Positions 25,525 to 34,428 of a stretch of 64,000 nt of DNA are shown one piece after another. Origin of the DNA: Lewinellaceae bacterium (GTDB lineage Bacteria; Bacteroidota; Bacteroidia; Chitinophagales; Saprospiraceae); contig JACJYL010000001.1 of the NCBI GenBank assembly GCA_020636105.1, positions 4,030,001 through 4,094,000 on the forward strand. Direction: 5' to 3'. Both the position numbers and the translations under genes were made by a program. The notes below the pieces were generated by a model that was not told where the DNA came from, ran no database searches, and was given only the letters and a program-made list of their open reading frames with translations. Position 1 is the first letter of the stretch, and every line of letters starts with the position of its first letter.

Positions 25525-26679
25525 ATGATTATACACCACCATCACCTGAAGCCCGCTGCCCCCGTAAAGGTTTTCTGCTATGTTCTGAGTCGGCAGATGA
25601 TAAGTTTTCGGGTTTATGAATCCCATCACGTACAGCGAAAATTGGTTGAACTGCTTTTGCCAGGTGAGGAAATTATAGGCCGTTTTGTTTGTCCAGTCGA
25701 AATACACTATGGAGCTTATGTTATCAAATAAACCAATGGGGTAATTCATGCTGAGCAGGGAAAAGGTGGCCGTTTCCTCAAAGGCGAACGGCTTTTCTCC
25801 AAATCCGGCCACCAACTGTTCCACCACGATATTCAGTCCATTGCCTATCCCGAAGGTATAATCCACGCCCAGGTTAAAAATCTCCTGGTTGGTAAACATA
25901 CCCATATTCTTACTTTTATTGACCCAGGTGGCTTCGAACCAGCATCCTACTGTCAGGTCAAATTTAGCATCCAGGCCAATTTTGTTCTCTGCCACTTTTT
26001 CATACTGAAAATCTTCAAGGTAAAAATTCCGGCTGTCAGCCGTGCGGTGGTGGAAGGTAAAGGCTGCTTCTCCTTTGGGAACCGGTGCCTGGAACCTACC
26101 GCCGAACTCTGGTATTTTTTTGTTGGATGGAACCTCTTCCCATCCCTTGATATTCTTATTGCCGTAAAGGCCCCAGATCCAGATATTGGCATTGTTCAGA
26201 AAGTAATAACGGCTCAGCACACCATACACGCCCGTGGTGAGCTGGAGCGGGTCGCGGGGATCGCGCTGATCAAACCACATCAGGGGGCGCAACAGGGAGG
26301 CAGAGCCAAAGTTGATCTTTTGCAGCCCGGCGCGCAATTCAAACTGTGGCGCAGAATATCGTGCCCATAGCCGGTAGGGCTGAACGTTGCCCTCCGCTTT
26401 GATGGAATCGAAAGGGTTGAATCCGAAGTTTCCGAAAATATTGGCCGAAGCTTCGAAATCGACCTGCTTTCGATCGGGTAATTTTATCTCGTAATTGAGC
26501 TGTGGAATGTACCGGGCTCCGGTCCAAAGCGGTAGGGTGTTACTGGGATTGAACAGTTCAAAAGCCGATAGTTGGCCTTTGAATAAAAGGGTATCCCCCA
26601 TGGCAGTATCTGTCTGGGCAGTCAATTCTCCGACGAGGAGAATGATCAACAAAGACCATATGAAGCATTTTTTATTCAT
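25522..26679 (-). CDS. Predicted outer-membrane beta-barrel (porin-like) protein of the ABC operon
   Basis: 385 residues from ATG 26679 (MNKKCFIWSLLIILLVGELTAQ, signal peptide ending near residue 22). The remainder has many short amphipathic aromatic-rich strands (IPQLNYEIKLPDRKQVDFEA, AYNFLTWQKQFNQFSLYVMG) and ends in a strand, LQVMVVYNH, as expected for a barrel. No plug domain or TonB box is seen. It lies between the TetR gene (8-base overlap) and the ABC ATPase, so it is the probable outer-membrane partner of that transporter. Confidence 0.7.
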   Translation of the reverse strand: MNKKCFIWSLLIILLVGELTAQTDTAMGDTLLFKGQLSAFELFNPSNTLPLWTGARYIPQLNYEIKLPDRKQVDFEASANIFGNFGFNPFDSIKAEGNVQPYRLWARYSAPQFELRAGLQKINFGSASLLRPLMWFDQRDPRDPLQLTTGVYGVLSRYYFLNNANIWIWGLYGNKNIKGWEEVPSNKKIPEFGGRFQAPVPKGEAAFTFHHRTADSRNFYLEDFQYEKVAENKIGLDAKFDLTVGCWFEATWVNKSKNMGMFTNQEIFNLGVDYTFGIGNGLNIVVEQLVAGFGEKPFAFEETATFSLLSMNYPIGLFDNISSIVYFDWTNKTAYNFLTWQKQFNQFSLYVMGFINPKTYHLPTQNIAENLYGGSGLQVMVVYNH

Positions 26680-27271
26680 TTTGCTTGTTATGCCGCGGAA
26701 ATATTCCATAAAAGAACAAATTGGCGACTTCCATGATCAGATCCTGGGTCGTTTCATATAATGCCGCCATGTTGGGATCCATGATCATCTCAGCAGCTTT
26801 TTGATTGAAATAAAGGATGAAATTCAGATTAATATCTTTCCGAATGAGTCCTGCCCGCTGAGCCTCGGCGTAATCCCTGAGTACTTCCTCGGTAAATTCA
26901 TGCGCTCTTTTTTCCCAATATTCACTCAACCCAGATTTTTTGTCCGAATAAATATCCTTAATAAGTTCCGCGCTGATCTCTTTTGTTCCTTCAAACTTGG
27001 CCATCAACTGACGTTTGACCTTTTCCTCAAAAGAAATGTCTTCCTTCATCAATGCCCGGTATTTTTCAACGGACTCATCAAAAAGCTTCTCCAACACCAC
27101 CCTGGCCAATTCCTCTTTATTGGAGAAATACCTGTAAAAGGTCATCTTACTTACTCCCGCTTCCCGGCAGACTTCCTCAATGGTTACTCGCCTGATGCCA
27201 TGCTTCCAAAACAGGTCGTGAGCTGTTTTCAGAATATCCTGATATTTCGTGCTGTCCAAATGCTTGTCCAA
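26672..27271 (-). CDS. TetR-family transcriptional regulator
   Basis: 199 residues. Helix-turn-helix at about 12-58 (FWKHGIRRVTIEEVCREAGV then SKMTFYRYFSNKEELA), followed by a ligand-binding helical domain. The start is TTG at 27271; a stop codon lies two codons upstream and the next ATG would cut into the DNA-binding domain. It is first in the operon that continues with the barrel gene, so it is likely self-controlled and regulates the whole export unit. The ligand is unknown. Confidence 0.9.
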   Translation of the reverse strand: MDKHLDSTKYQDILKTAHDLFWKHGIRRVTIEEVCREAGVSKMTFYRYFSNKEELARVVLEKLFDESVEKYRALMKEDISFEEKVKRQLMAKFEGTKEISAELIKDIYSDKKSGLSEYWEKRAHEFTEEVLRDYAEAQRAGLIRKDINLNFILYFNQKAAEMIMDPNMAALYETTQDLIMEVANLFFYGIFPRHNKQNE

Positions 27272-27283
27272 ATTTTACTGTTT

Positions 27284-27329
27284 GATTACAAATATACGAT
27301 TTTTGTTTAAATTTACAAATATCGTAATC
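27284..27329 (-). promoter_or_regulatory. Promoter of the TetR operon with possible operator
   Basis: On the minus strand TTTG (27316-27319), 19 bases, then TATATTTG (27289-27296): a consensus Bacteroidota promoter. Start near 27283 leaves only about 12 bases before the TTG start codon. GATTAC (27284-27289) and GTAATC (27324-27329) are inverted, and TTACAAATAT occurs twice in direct order (27286 and 27313), overlapping both promoter boxes. Confidence 0.55.
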
Positions 27330-27574
27330 TTGTTGAAATTGTCGTAAACCTCAATCAAACGTTTCAAATCAGGGGTTTGGGGTGAAATTTTTTTGGAATT
27401 TCTTTTTAGTCCTGCCTTTATCGGTGTTTGGAGAGGATAAATTTGGCTGAAGAAGGCTGGTGAGATCAAAAAATGGCTAAACCTTTTTCGAAATAAGTAT
27501 AATGACAAAATGAACTTAAATTATTGCCAGCAAAAATTATTGCCATTAAATTTTTTTCGAATACTTCATTATTC

Positions 27575-27765
27575 GATATTCGACATTCGATACCTTGCCT
27601 GCTGTCGCAGTAAGGCAGGTTCTGCTGTTCAGTAATGCCTTCCATACATTCCCAATCTTATTGATTGAAGGTTTAACAAGGAATAACGGCTCAGAACCGC
27701 AGAACACCGAATAATGAACCTGCCTACCGCTTCTCGCAGCAGCAGGCAGGCACCGAATGTAGAAG
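27575..27765. repeat. Two inverted copies of a GC-richer intergenic element
   Basis: The stretch around 27578-27630 (GCCTGCTGTCGCAG, GGCAGGTTC) recurs inverted at about 27705-27760 (GAACCTGCC, CGCAGCAGCAGGCAGGC). Both copies are followed or preceded by CATTATTCG-type words. The spacer 27275-27936 holds no credible gene. Confidence 0.5.
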
Positions 27766-27880
27766 TGAGTTGCCACCCTGACCTCTCGGTGCGATTTCAC
27801 TTTGCTCAACCTGAAACAATTTAAAACTATTTTTACCCACATGCTTTCTTCAAATTAATTACAAATGAAGCTGTCATTTT

Positions 27881-27911
27881 TTTGACAAGGTTAGGGGCCT
27901 TTGTATTTTTG
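27881..27911 (+). promoter_or_regulatory. Promoter of the EEP-family gene
   Basis: TTTG (27881-27884), 19 bases and TATTTTTG (27904-27911): both boxes and the spacing fit the Bacteroidota consensus. The ATG lies 26 bases beyond the -7 box. Confidence 0.6.
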
Positions 27912-27936
27912 ATCTCACATCAATAAAACTAAAAAA

Positions 27937-28776
27937 ATGCATCCACGTAAATTGCTGTTTATTCTTCTGACGATTTTTGTAACCGGGAGTCTTTTTAGCC
28001 AATCGGCTGTAATGATGACCCTCAATATCCGTTACGACAATCCTGCGGATACCCCCAACAACTGGGATCAGCGGAAAACGGCCATGGTCCGTATGCTCCG
28101 GCATTACGATCCCGTCATTTTCGGCATTCAGGAGGGTTTGATTCACCAGGTAACTTATCTAGACAGCTGCCTGACGGATTATACCTTCATTGGCGTGGGA
28201 CGGGATGACGGCGCCCAAAAAGGGGAATTTTCGGCTATTTTTTACGACACAACACAATTTGAGGTGTTGGAAACATCCACTTTTTGGCTGTCGGAAACAC
28301 CTGATGTCGTTTCTATAGGATGGGATGCCGCTATGGAAAGGATTTGTACTTATGGACTTTTTTTGAATAAAATGTCAGGGCAGCAATTTTGGGTATTCAA
28401 CACCCACTTTGATCATATGGGGGAGGTAGCACGGGCCAATTCGGCCAGCCTCATCCTCACAAAAATCAGGAAAATCAATGCCGCCCATCTTCCCGTTGCC
28501 CTCATGGGGGATTTTAATTCTATGCCGGAGGACCGACCTGTTCAGGCCCTCAAAAACGGCCTGGCGGATGCCAAAACTATAACGGAGCAACCTTTTTATG
28601 GTCCGGTGGGTACCTTCAGCGGATTTACAGATGAAGTAATGCTGAGAAGGATCGATTATATTTTTACTCAAAAATTCAAAGTGTTGTCTTATGTGCATAT
28701 TGACGACCGGCGGGACGATAACCTTTTTATTTCGGACCATTTGCCGGTATTGGCAACTCTTGAAATAATGCCCTGA
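27937..28776 (+). CDS. Secreted endonuclease/exonuclease/phosphatase family protein
   Basis: 279 residues with a signal peptide (MHPRKLLFILLTIFVTGSLF, cleavage near SQS). The EEP fold is intact: MTLNIRYDN (Asn30), FGIQEG (Glu66), FNTHFDHMGEVAR, LMGDFNSMPED and the terminal SDHLPVLA. Such enzymes hydrolyse phosphodiesters (DNA, sphingomyelin, inositol phosphates); the export signal argues for an extracytoplasmic substrate. An esterase gene follows 38 bases later on the same strand, probably in one transcript. Confidence 0.9.
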   Translation: MHPRKLLFILLTIFVTGSLFSQSAVMMTLNIRYDNPADTPNNWDQRKTAMVRMLRHYDPVIFGIQEGLIHQVTYLDSCLTDYTFIGVGRDDGAQKGEFSAIFYDTTQFEVLETSTFWLSETPDVVSIGWDAAMERICTYGLFLNKMSGQQFWVFNTHFDHMGEVARANSASLILTKIRKINAAHLPVALMGDFNSMPEDRPVQALKNGLADAKTITEQPFYGPVGTFSGFTDEVMLRRIDYIFTQKFKVLSYVHIDDRRDDNLFISDHLPVLATLEIMP

Positions 28777-28814
28777 TGAAACTTTTATTCTGGACACCCA
28801 TAGAAAATTGACTT

Positions 28815-29705
28815 ATGAAAAGAATACTCCATTGGAAAACACTATTGGGTATCATAGCAGTTGTCGTGATCTATTTTGCCTACCTTTTTGCCTACCAGGC
28901 TTATGACCATTTTAAAAAGCAAAAATATCTCGAAAATCTATCGGACACGGCTTCTCCAAATGTCAGGGTATTGAAAGATACCGCTTACATAGATTACCTG
29001 GACTCGAAGAGAACATTACATGTATATCTGCCTCCGGCTTACGAAACCGATTCTGCACGCTATCCGGTCATTTATTTTTTGGATGGCTCAGCTTTGTTTA
29101 ATGATATGGTACTTAGGGGACCCGAGTGGCAGGTAGATGAAGTGATCGATGAGGTCGTCGCCAACGGGGGGCCGGGGGCTATCGTGATTGGAATAGAGCC
29201 TTCCCATGATAGAAACAGGGAATACAAACCTTTTGCTCCGTCTGAGGATCCGGAAGAAAAGGAAGTCTCCGGGGATAAACATGCCGAGTGGATTGCCACT
29301 GACCTGAAAGCATGGGTCGACAGTACCTACCGGACAAAACCGGAGGCAAAATTCACCACCATAGGAGGTGCCTCATTAGGAGGATTAATGGCCTATTACA
29401 TGGTAACTTCCTACGCCGATGTTTTTGGGAATGCCATTGTTTTATCTCCTTCTTTTTGGGTCAACGACAAGGTATTTGATTTGCATCAGCAGGTTGACAA
29501 TTTTGATGCGCTCAAAATTTACATGAATATTGGTGCAAGAGAAGAAGGGAGAATGATCCCCAATGCCCGGAAAGTTTATGACACCTTAATATCAAAGGGG
29601 ATGACAGAAAAAAACCTGCAGTTCGATGTAGAACCGAATGAAGGACATTGGCACCCGACCTGGCGCAAAGGCTTTAAAAAGGCCTATCCCTGGATCGTTC
29701 AGTAG
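28815..29705 (+). CDS. Alpha/beta-hydrolase esterase (Fes/esterase D-like)
   Basis: 296 residues. An N-terminal membrane anchor or uncleaved signal (about 10-30), then an esterase domain with VYLPPAYETDSARYPVIYFL, the nucleophile elbow GGASLGG (Ser187), and a C-terminal GHWHPTWRKGF that supplies the catalytic His. This layout is that of the putative-esterase family, which includes enterochelin esterases and xylan acetylesterases. Substrate is unknown. Follows the EEP gene closely and is convergent with the sulfatase, with two bases between stops. Confidence 0.87.
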   Translation: MKRILHWKTLLGIIAVVVIYFAYLFAYQAYDHFKKQKYLENLSDTASPNVRVLKDTAYIDYLDSKRTLHVYLPPAYETDSARYPVIYFLDGSALFNDMVLRGPEWQVDEVIDEVVANGGPGAIVIGIEPSHDRNREYKPFAPSEDPEEKEVSGDKHAEWIATDLKAWVDSTYRTKPEAKFTTIGGASLGGLMAYYMVTSYADVFGNAIVLSPSFWVNDKVFDLHQQVDNFDALKIYMNIGAREEGRMIPNARKVYDTLISKGMTEKNLQFDVEPNEGHWHPTWRKGFKKAYPWIVQ

Positions 29706-29707
29706 CT

Positions 29708-31243
29708 TTATTCCCTGATAAATCTTCTGACTATCCCTTCTACTTTGATAAAATATAAACCCGAAGGAAAATTTGCCAAAGAAAGCCGGCTTCGACCGGG
29801 TTCCAGTATTCCCGAAATAATCGGTCTGCCGGTAATGTCTGTAATCCTGTAATTTTGAGATCGGGCAGTATTTAAAGTGATAAAAAATTCCGAACCGGCA
29901 GGATTGGGATATATATTGAAGATGCTTTCAATAGAAAGATCCGTGGCAGAAGAAGTATTTTGAGGATTACAAGCCAACAAATTATCAAAGGCGGCTTGTT
30001 CGGCAGCCGTTAAAGATCCTTCCAGCAAATCGTTACTTTCGTAGGGATCGTCCATCAGGTTGTAAAACTCTTCAGTTCCGTTATAGAAATGAATCAATTT
30101 AAACGTAGCATCGCGGGTGGTCCAGCCGGCGGGGGAAATCATACTTTCGGTAATTTCTGAATAAGCACAATCTCTGATCCCGGGCAGTGCCTGTGTCAAC
30201 AGGGGATAAAAGCTTTTACTGTCATGGATTTCGGGAAGGGTGGTTCCCGTCAATTCAACAATCGTTGAGAATAAATCGGTAAAACTGATCAGTGCCGCTT
30301 CACGCTCATTATGCCTGCTGACCCCGGCGCCGGCAATGACCATTGGCACATGAATACCGCCCTGGTACAGACTTGACTTGCCTTGATTTAGAGCGTAAGG
30401 GCTTTGTAAAACATTTCGTTGTGTACCATTATCGCCAATGACAATAATGACTGTGTTATCCAAAACATTTTGCGGAATATTATCCAGCAACCGCCCCAGT
30501 TCATAATCCGAACTTTCAATCATGGCCAAAAAATAGGGCAACGGATTGGCCGCAATGGAAGCTGAATCCGTGGGCAAATCTCCCTGGGAATGCATGTAAT
30601 CAGGCGGTAAATGAAAAGGGGTGTGGGCGGCATTATGAGCTACCCAGCAAAACCAGGGCTGGGTTTGATCATTGATCCAATCTATCGCTAAATCGGTGTA
30701 TTTAGGCGTAAGGTAATCCGAAAAAAGGCTCGACTGCCCGTTGATGGTTAAGCTCCAATGATAATAATCAGCCACCTGGCCTCCGAGGTTTCCGGCGTAA
30801 AAGGGGATGCCACACTCTGCGGGATAGTTTTTATTCTGATTTCCAATACCTGACAAATGCCATTTGCCGATAAGGCTGGTGCTGTAGGAGCCTGCTGAAA
30901 CCTGGTCAATATATTCATGTAAGGTCGTTTCGGCGGTGGACAACTGGCTATAAGTATCGGCATCCAGCACATTGGTTCGAAAACCGTATTTTCCCGTAAG
31001 GATGGCCGAACGGCTGGGGGAACACAAAGGGTTGGACCACACATTGTCAAAGGTAATGCCTGCTTCCATTAAGGATTCCAGCCGGGGCATGTTTGCTTTT
31101 TCCACATTGGGCAGATAGTTTGGCGTGGGATCAACCCCGATGTCGTCGATGATATAGAGCAGAATATTGGGCTGTTGTGCGATGGCATTTATATGGAGGT
31201 AAAGCCCGAGGATTAAAAAGAATAAGGGATAGATTTTTTTCAT
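29708..31243 (-). CDS. Sulfatase with type IX secretion sorting domain
   Basis: 511 residues from ATG 31243 (MKKIYPLFFLILGLYL...AIAQQ signal peptide). Metal ligands Asp33-Asp34 (YIIDDIG) and the formylglycine motif CSPSR with Cys74 mark an active type I sulfatase. It also shows SLIGKWHLSGIG and VIIVIGDNGTQRN. The last about 75 residues (IYPNPAGSEFFITLN to the final strand) are a T9SS type A sorting domain, so it should be exported across the outer membrane. It is divergent from a GH20 hexosaminidase, which suggests joint attack on sulfated amino-sugar glycans. A formylglycine-generating enzyme is not in the window. Confidence 0.93.
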   Translation of the reverse strand: MKKIYPLFFLILGLYLHINAIAQQPNILLYIIDDIGVDPTPNYLPNVEKANMPRLESLMEAGITFDNVWSNPLCSPSRSAILTGKYGFRTNVLDADTYSQLSTAETTLHEYIDQVSAGSYSTSLIGKWHLSGIGNQNKNYPAECGIPFYAGNLGGQVADYYHWSLTINGQSSLFSDYLTPKYTDLAIDWINDQTQPWFCWVAHNAAHTPFHLPPDYMHSQGDLPTDSASIAANPLPYFLAMIESSDYELGRLLDNIPQNVLDNTVIIVIGDNGTQRNVLQSPYALNQGKSSLYQGGIHVPMVIAGAGVSRHNEREAALISFTDLFSTIVELTGTTLPEIHDSKSFYPLLTQALPGIRDCAYSEITESMISPAGWTTRDATFKLIHFYNGTEEFYNLMDDPYESNDLLEGSLTAAEQAAFDNLLACNPQNTSSATDLSIESIFNIYPNPAGSEFFITLNTARSQNYRITDITGRPIISGILEPGRSRLSLANFPSGLYFIKVEGIVRRFIRE

Positions 31244-31396
31244 TTTTGATAATGTTGATCTTATTTTAAGGATGCTATTTAAGGAGGAAACTTTAAACAA
31301 CATCAAATTTTCATAAAAATGTAGACAGGTAAATTATCGAAAGGTTTATTCAGATGGGATAAATTTCACTTGCTTAAATTTTTATAACTTTGAAAA

Positions 31397-34084
31397 ATGA
31401 AAATAAAAAACCTACTTCCTGTTTTAACCTTTCTTGTAGCCACCCAAACCGCTTTTGCGCAATTATACCTTATTCCCACCCCCAAAAAAGCAATCCTCGA
31501 AAACACTTTTTTCACTTTTGATAAAAACACGACCATTCTAAGTAATGACTTTGATGAGTTTTATAAAAATGAAATTACTGATTGTGCGCAAAAGGAATTT
31601 AATTTAAGCCTTCGATCAGATCGAAAAGCTGAACATAATACCATTGAATTGCTTAAAATAGCTTCCGATTCCCAATTGAACTCCGCCTTTACAACACTGG
31701 GCCTGGACGAAAATTTTGATCCGGGAAAGGAAGGATATGTTTTAAAAATATCCCCGCAGGCTATAAAAATAATCGCCACTACCGATGCCGGTATTTTTTA
31801 CGGCATTCAAACGTTAAAGCAACTTATCATTGCCAATAAAACGGGGAACAACATCCCTTGTCTTGTCCTCTACGACTTTCCCGATTTTCCTGTACGCGCC
31901 TGGCAGGACGACATCAGCAGAGGCCCCATTCCTGGCATGGCATTATTAAAAGAGCAGATCAAAAAAATGGCTTCTTTTAAACTCAATTATTTCACTTTAT
32001 ATACGGAGCACGTTTTTAAACTGGAAAAACATCCCGGTATCGCCCCTGAGGATGGCATTACCAAAGAGGAGATCAGGGAGTTGAGTGATTTTGCCAAAAA
32101 GTACCACGTAACCCTGATCGGGAATTACCAGTCATTCGGCCACATGGAAGAGACTTTGTCCCATCCTGATTATAAGCACCTGGCTGAAAATGGCCACATT
32201 ATTTCACCGGCATTGGAGGAATCTTATGACTTTCTGAGGGATGTTTACTCTGAGATTGTGCCATGTTATGGCGGTGAGTTTTTTAATATTAATTGTGATG
32301 AAACCTTTGGCCTTGGAGAAGGCAGGTCCAAAGCCATGGTGGACAGCCTGGGCATGGACGGCGTTTATCTCTATCACATCAACAGGTTGAATGATTTATT
32401 AAAGCCCTACGGAAAAAGCATTTTGATGTGGGGTGATATTGCGAGTCACCACCCAAAAATAGCAAGCCGGCTTCCGAAAGACATTACGGTGATTGCCTGG
32501 GGGTATCATGCGGCAAAAGATTTCGATTCCTCCATTACGCCGATCACCGATACCGGGCTCAATTTCTGGGTAGCGCCGGGCGTGAGTTGCTGGAGGAATA
32601 TTTATCCCGACCTGCAGGTAGCGGAGGTCAATATTTTTAACTTTATCAGAGACGGTTATAAGTACCATGCTTCCGGGGTGCTGAATACAAGCTGGGATGA
32701 TGACGGGCTCGATTTCTTTCAAAACACCTGGCACGGATTTGCCTGGGGCGCTGAAAACAGCTGGAACGCCCCTTCTGCCGACCTCACTCCTGAAGCTTCT
32801 GAAACCGAAAGAAAAAGCAGGTATAGTCATTTCAACCAGTCCTTTGATGAAATTTTTTATGGCTTGAAAGGAGAAAGCCTGGTGGATGAAATGTTGAGCC
32901 TTTCTGCATTGCGTGAATCAGGAATCAGGGATATTTTAGACAACAGTCGTTTTTTTGAGCCTGTTTTTCCCATCCATTTTGATTACGTTCAAAACGGAAA
33001 AAGAGCCGAAAATGAAGCGGTTTTGGAAAAGCTGGAAGTTTTGTCAAACAAAATCAATTCAATAGTGCCCAATATCCGGTACAATGAATCGACCATTGAT
33101 TACCTCCGGTTTGCGATGCAACAAATCCGGTTTACCTTACGGAAAAATCTCCTTCGTATCGATGTGTATGAATTTTTAAAAGGCGATTCCAGCCCCTCAG
33201 CCTCCGAATTAAAAAAGGCGATAAAAACACTGGCTGCTGAGTCGGAGGCTTTGAAAAACCAATACGAAGTCTTATGGAACCTGGAGAACAGACCTTCCTG
33301 GTTATCGGTGAACATGCAAAAATTTGAGGACATGAGGAATGACCTTGAAGGACTGAACGGTTATTGTATCATAAAGCCTGACAATAACTTAACCGTGCAA
33401 GGCAGAAAAATTACCATCACACCCATTTTTGAAGGGCTTCCTGTTTTTTACGCTCTAAATGAAGATATCATTACGCAACATTCCAAAAAATACACCGGCC
33501 CTTTTTTTATCGATTCTGATGTAAAAATAGTCGCTGGGGTTATCCAGGGCGACAAAGTATTTCCGCTGGCCAAAGACAGCCTGATTTATCATAAAGGAAT
33601 TGGGAAATTAAAAAAGTTAAATGCTGTTCCCAGTGATTACCATCCGAGTTATGATGGCGGGGGAAAAATGGCGCTGCTCGATGGGAAACTCGGCAATCCG
33701 GCTGATTTGAGGAGTGGCAGGTGGCAGGGCTTTTCAGGCCAGGATATTGACCTCGAAATTGATCTGGGGCAAAAAGAGACGTTACACCAATTCTCAATGG
33801 GCTTTTATCAAAATACTTTTTCATGGGTCATTTTGCCCAGAGAGGTAAAAGTCTATTATAAGGATTCCGCGGAGGAACCGTATATACTTTTGCAGACCAT
33901 TACGAATACTATTTCTCCCAAAGAAAATGGTTCGTTTAAGCATAATTTTGAGACCTCATTGGATGGCCTTAACGTTCGTTTCCTGAAAGTAGTGGCCACC
34001 AATTACGGAAAATTACCCGAATGGCATCACGCAGGTTCGCAATATGATGCTATGCTTTTTGCGGATGAAATAATTTTAAAATAA
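31397..34084 (+). CDS. GH20-type beta-N-acetylhexosaminidase with discoidin domain
   Basis: 895 residues with a signal peptide (ending TAFAQ). A GH20b N-domain (about 25-150) leads to the catalytic barrel (about 160-500) with the paired acids Asp301-Glu302 (NINCDETFGLGEG). A chitobiase-type C-terminal strand domain lies at about 660-735 and an F5/8 type C (discoidin) domain at about 765-895. Family members remove terminal GlcNAc/GalNAc with substrate assistance. The gene is divergent from the sulfatase across 153 bases. A TAACTTTG box lies 5 bases before the ATG (see findings). No T9SS domain, so probably periplasmic. Confidence 0.85.
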   Translation: MKIKNLLPVLTFLVATQTAFAQLYLIPTPKKAILENTFFTFDKNTTILSNDFDEFYKNEITDCAQKEFNLSLRSDRKAEHNTIELLKIASDSQLNSAFTTLGLDENFDPGKEGYVLKISPQAIKIIATTDAGIFYGIQTLKQLIIANKTGNNIPCLVLYDFPDFPVRAWQDDISRGPIPGMALLKEQIKKMASFKLNYFTLYTEHVFKLEKHPGIAPEDGITKEEIRELSDFAKKYHVTLIGNYQSFGHMEETLSHPDYKHLAENGHIISPALEESYDFLRDVYSEIVPCYGGEFFNINCDETFGLGEGRSKAMVDSLGMDGVYLYHINRLNDLLKPYGKSILMWGDIASHHPKIASRLPKDITVIAWGYHAAKDFDSSITPITDTGLNFWVAPGVSCWRNIYPDLQVAEVNIFNFIRDGYKYHASGVLNTSWDDDGLDFFQNTWHGFAWGAENSWNAPSADLTPEASETERKSRYSHFNQSFDEIFYGLKGESLVDEMLSLSALRESGIRDILDNSRFFEPVFPIHFDYVQNGKRAENEAVLEKLEVLSNKINSIVPNIRYNESTIDYLRFAMQQIRFTLRKNLLRIDVYEFLKGDSSPSASELKKAIKTLAAESEALKNQYEVLWNLENRPSWLSVNMQKFEDMRNDLEGLNGYCIIKPDNNLTVQGRKITITPIFEGLPVFYALNEDIITQHSKKYTGPFFIDSDVKIVAGVIQGDKVFPLAKDSLIYHKGIGKLKKLNAVPSDYHPSYDGGGKMALLDGKLGNPADLRSGRWQGFSGQDIDLEIDLGQKETLHQFSMGFYQNTFSWVILPREVKVYYKDSAEEPYILLQTITNTISPKENGSFKHNFETSLDGLNVRFLKVVATNYGKLPEWHHAGSQYDAMLFADEIILK

Positions 34085-34102
34085 TAAATATCCTTTTACA
34101 CA

Positions 34103-34405
34103 ATGAACAAATACGGACTCCACGGAAAATTGAAAGCCACGCCCGGCAATGGTCAAAAGCTGGCTGAGATCTTACTCGAAGCTTCCCGCCTCGTTTCCAC
34201 GGCCAAAGGTTTTGGGATGTACATGGTAAGCCTGGATGCAGCAGACCAGGATGCTGTCGTCATCACCGAAGTATGGGACTCCAAAGAGGATCACGACAAT
34301 TCTTTGAAATCAGATAAGGTGAAAGCCCTTATTGGTCAGGCCATGCCCATTTTGGCGGAGATGCCGACGGGGGGAATGGTATTGGAGGTGTTGAATTTTG
34401 AATAG
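34103..34405 (+). CDS. ABM-domain protein (putative quinol monooxygenase type)
   Basis: 100 residues forming one dimeric alpha/beta-barrel domain: LKATPGNGQKLAEILLEASR, then GMYMVSLDAADQDAVVITEV followed by WDSKEDHDNSLKSD. The family includes YgiN-like quinol monooxygenases and many proteins without assigned chemistry. It follows GH20 after 18 bases, so the two are probably co-transcribed, but no functional link is known. No signal peptide. Confidence 0.85.
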   Translation: MNKYGLHGKLKATPGNGQKLAEILLEASRLVSTAKGFGMYMVSLDAADQDAVVITEVWDSKEDHDNSLKSDKVKALIGQAMPILAEMPTGGMVLEVLNFE

Positions 34406-34428
34406 AATTGTCAAGGGGCGTATTTTAA

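Noticed and set aside
27275..27842. Small minus-strand frames (77 and 98 codons)
   Set aside because: They cover the TetR promoter region and the inverted intergenic element; no family resemblance and poor coding character.
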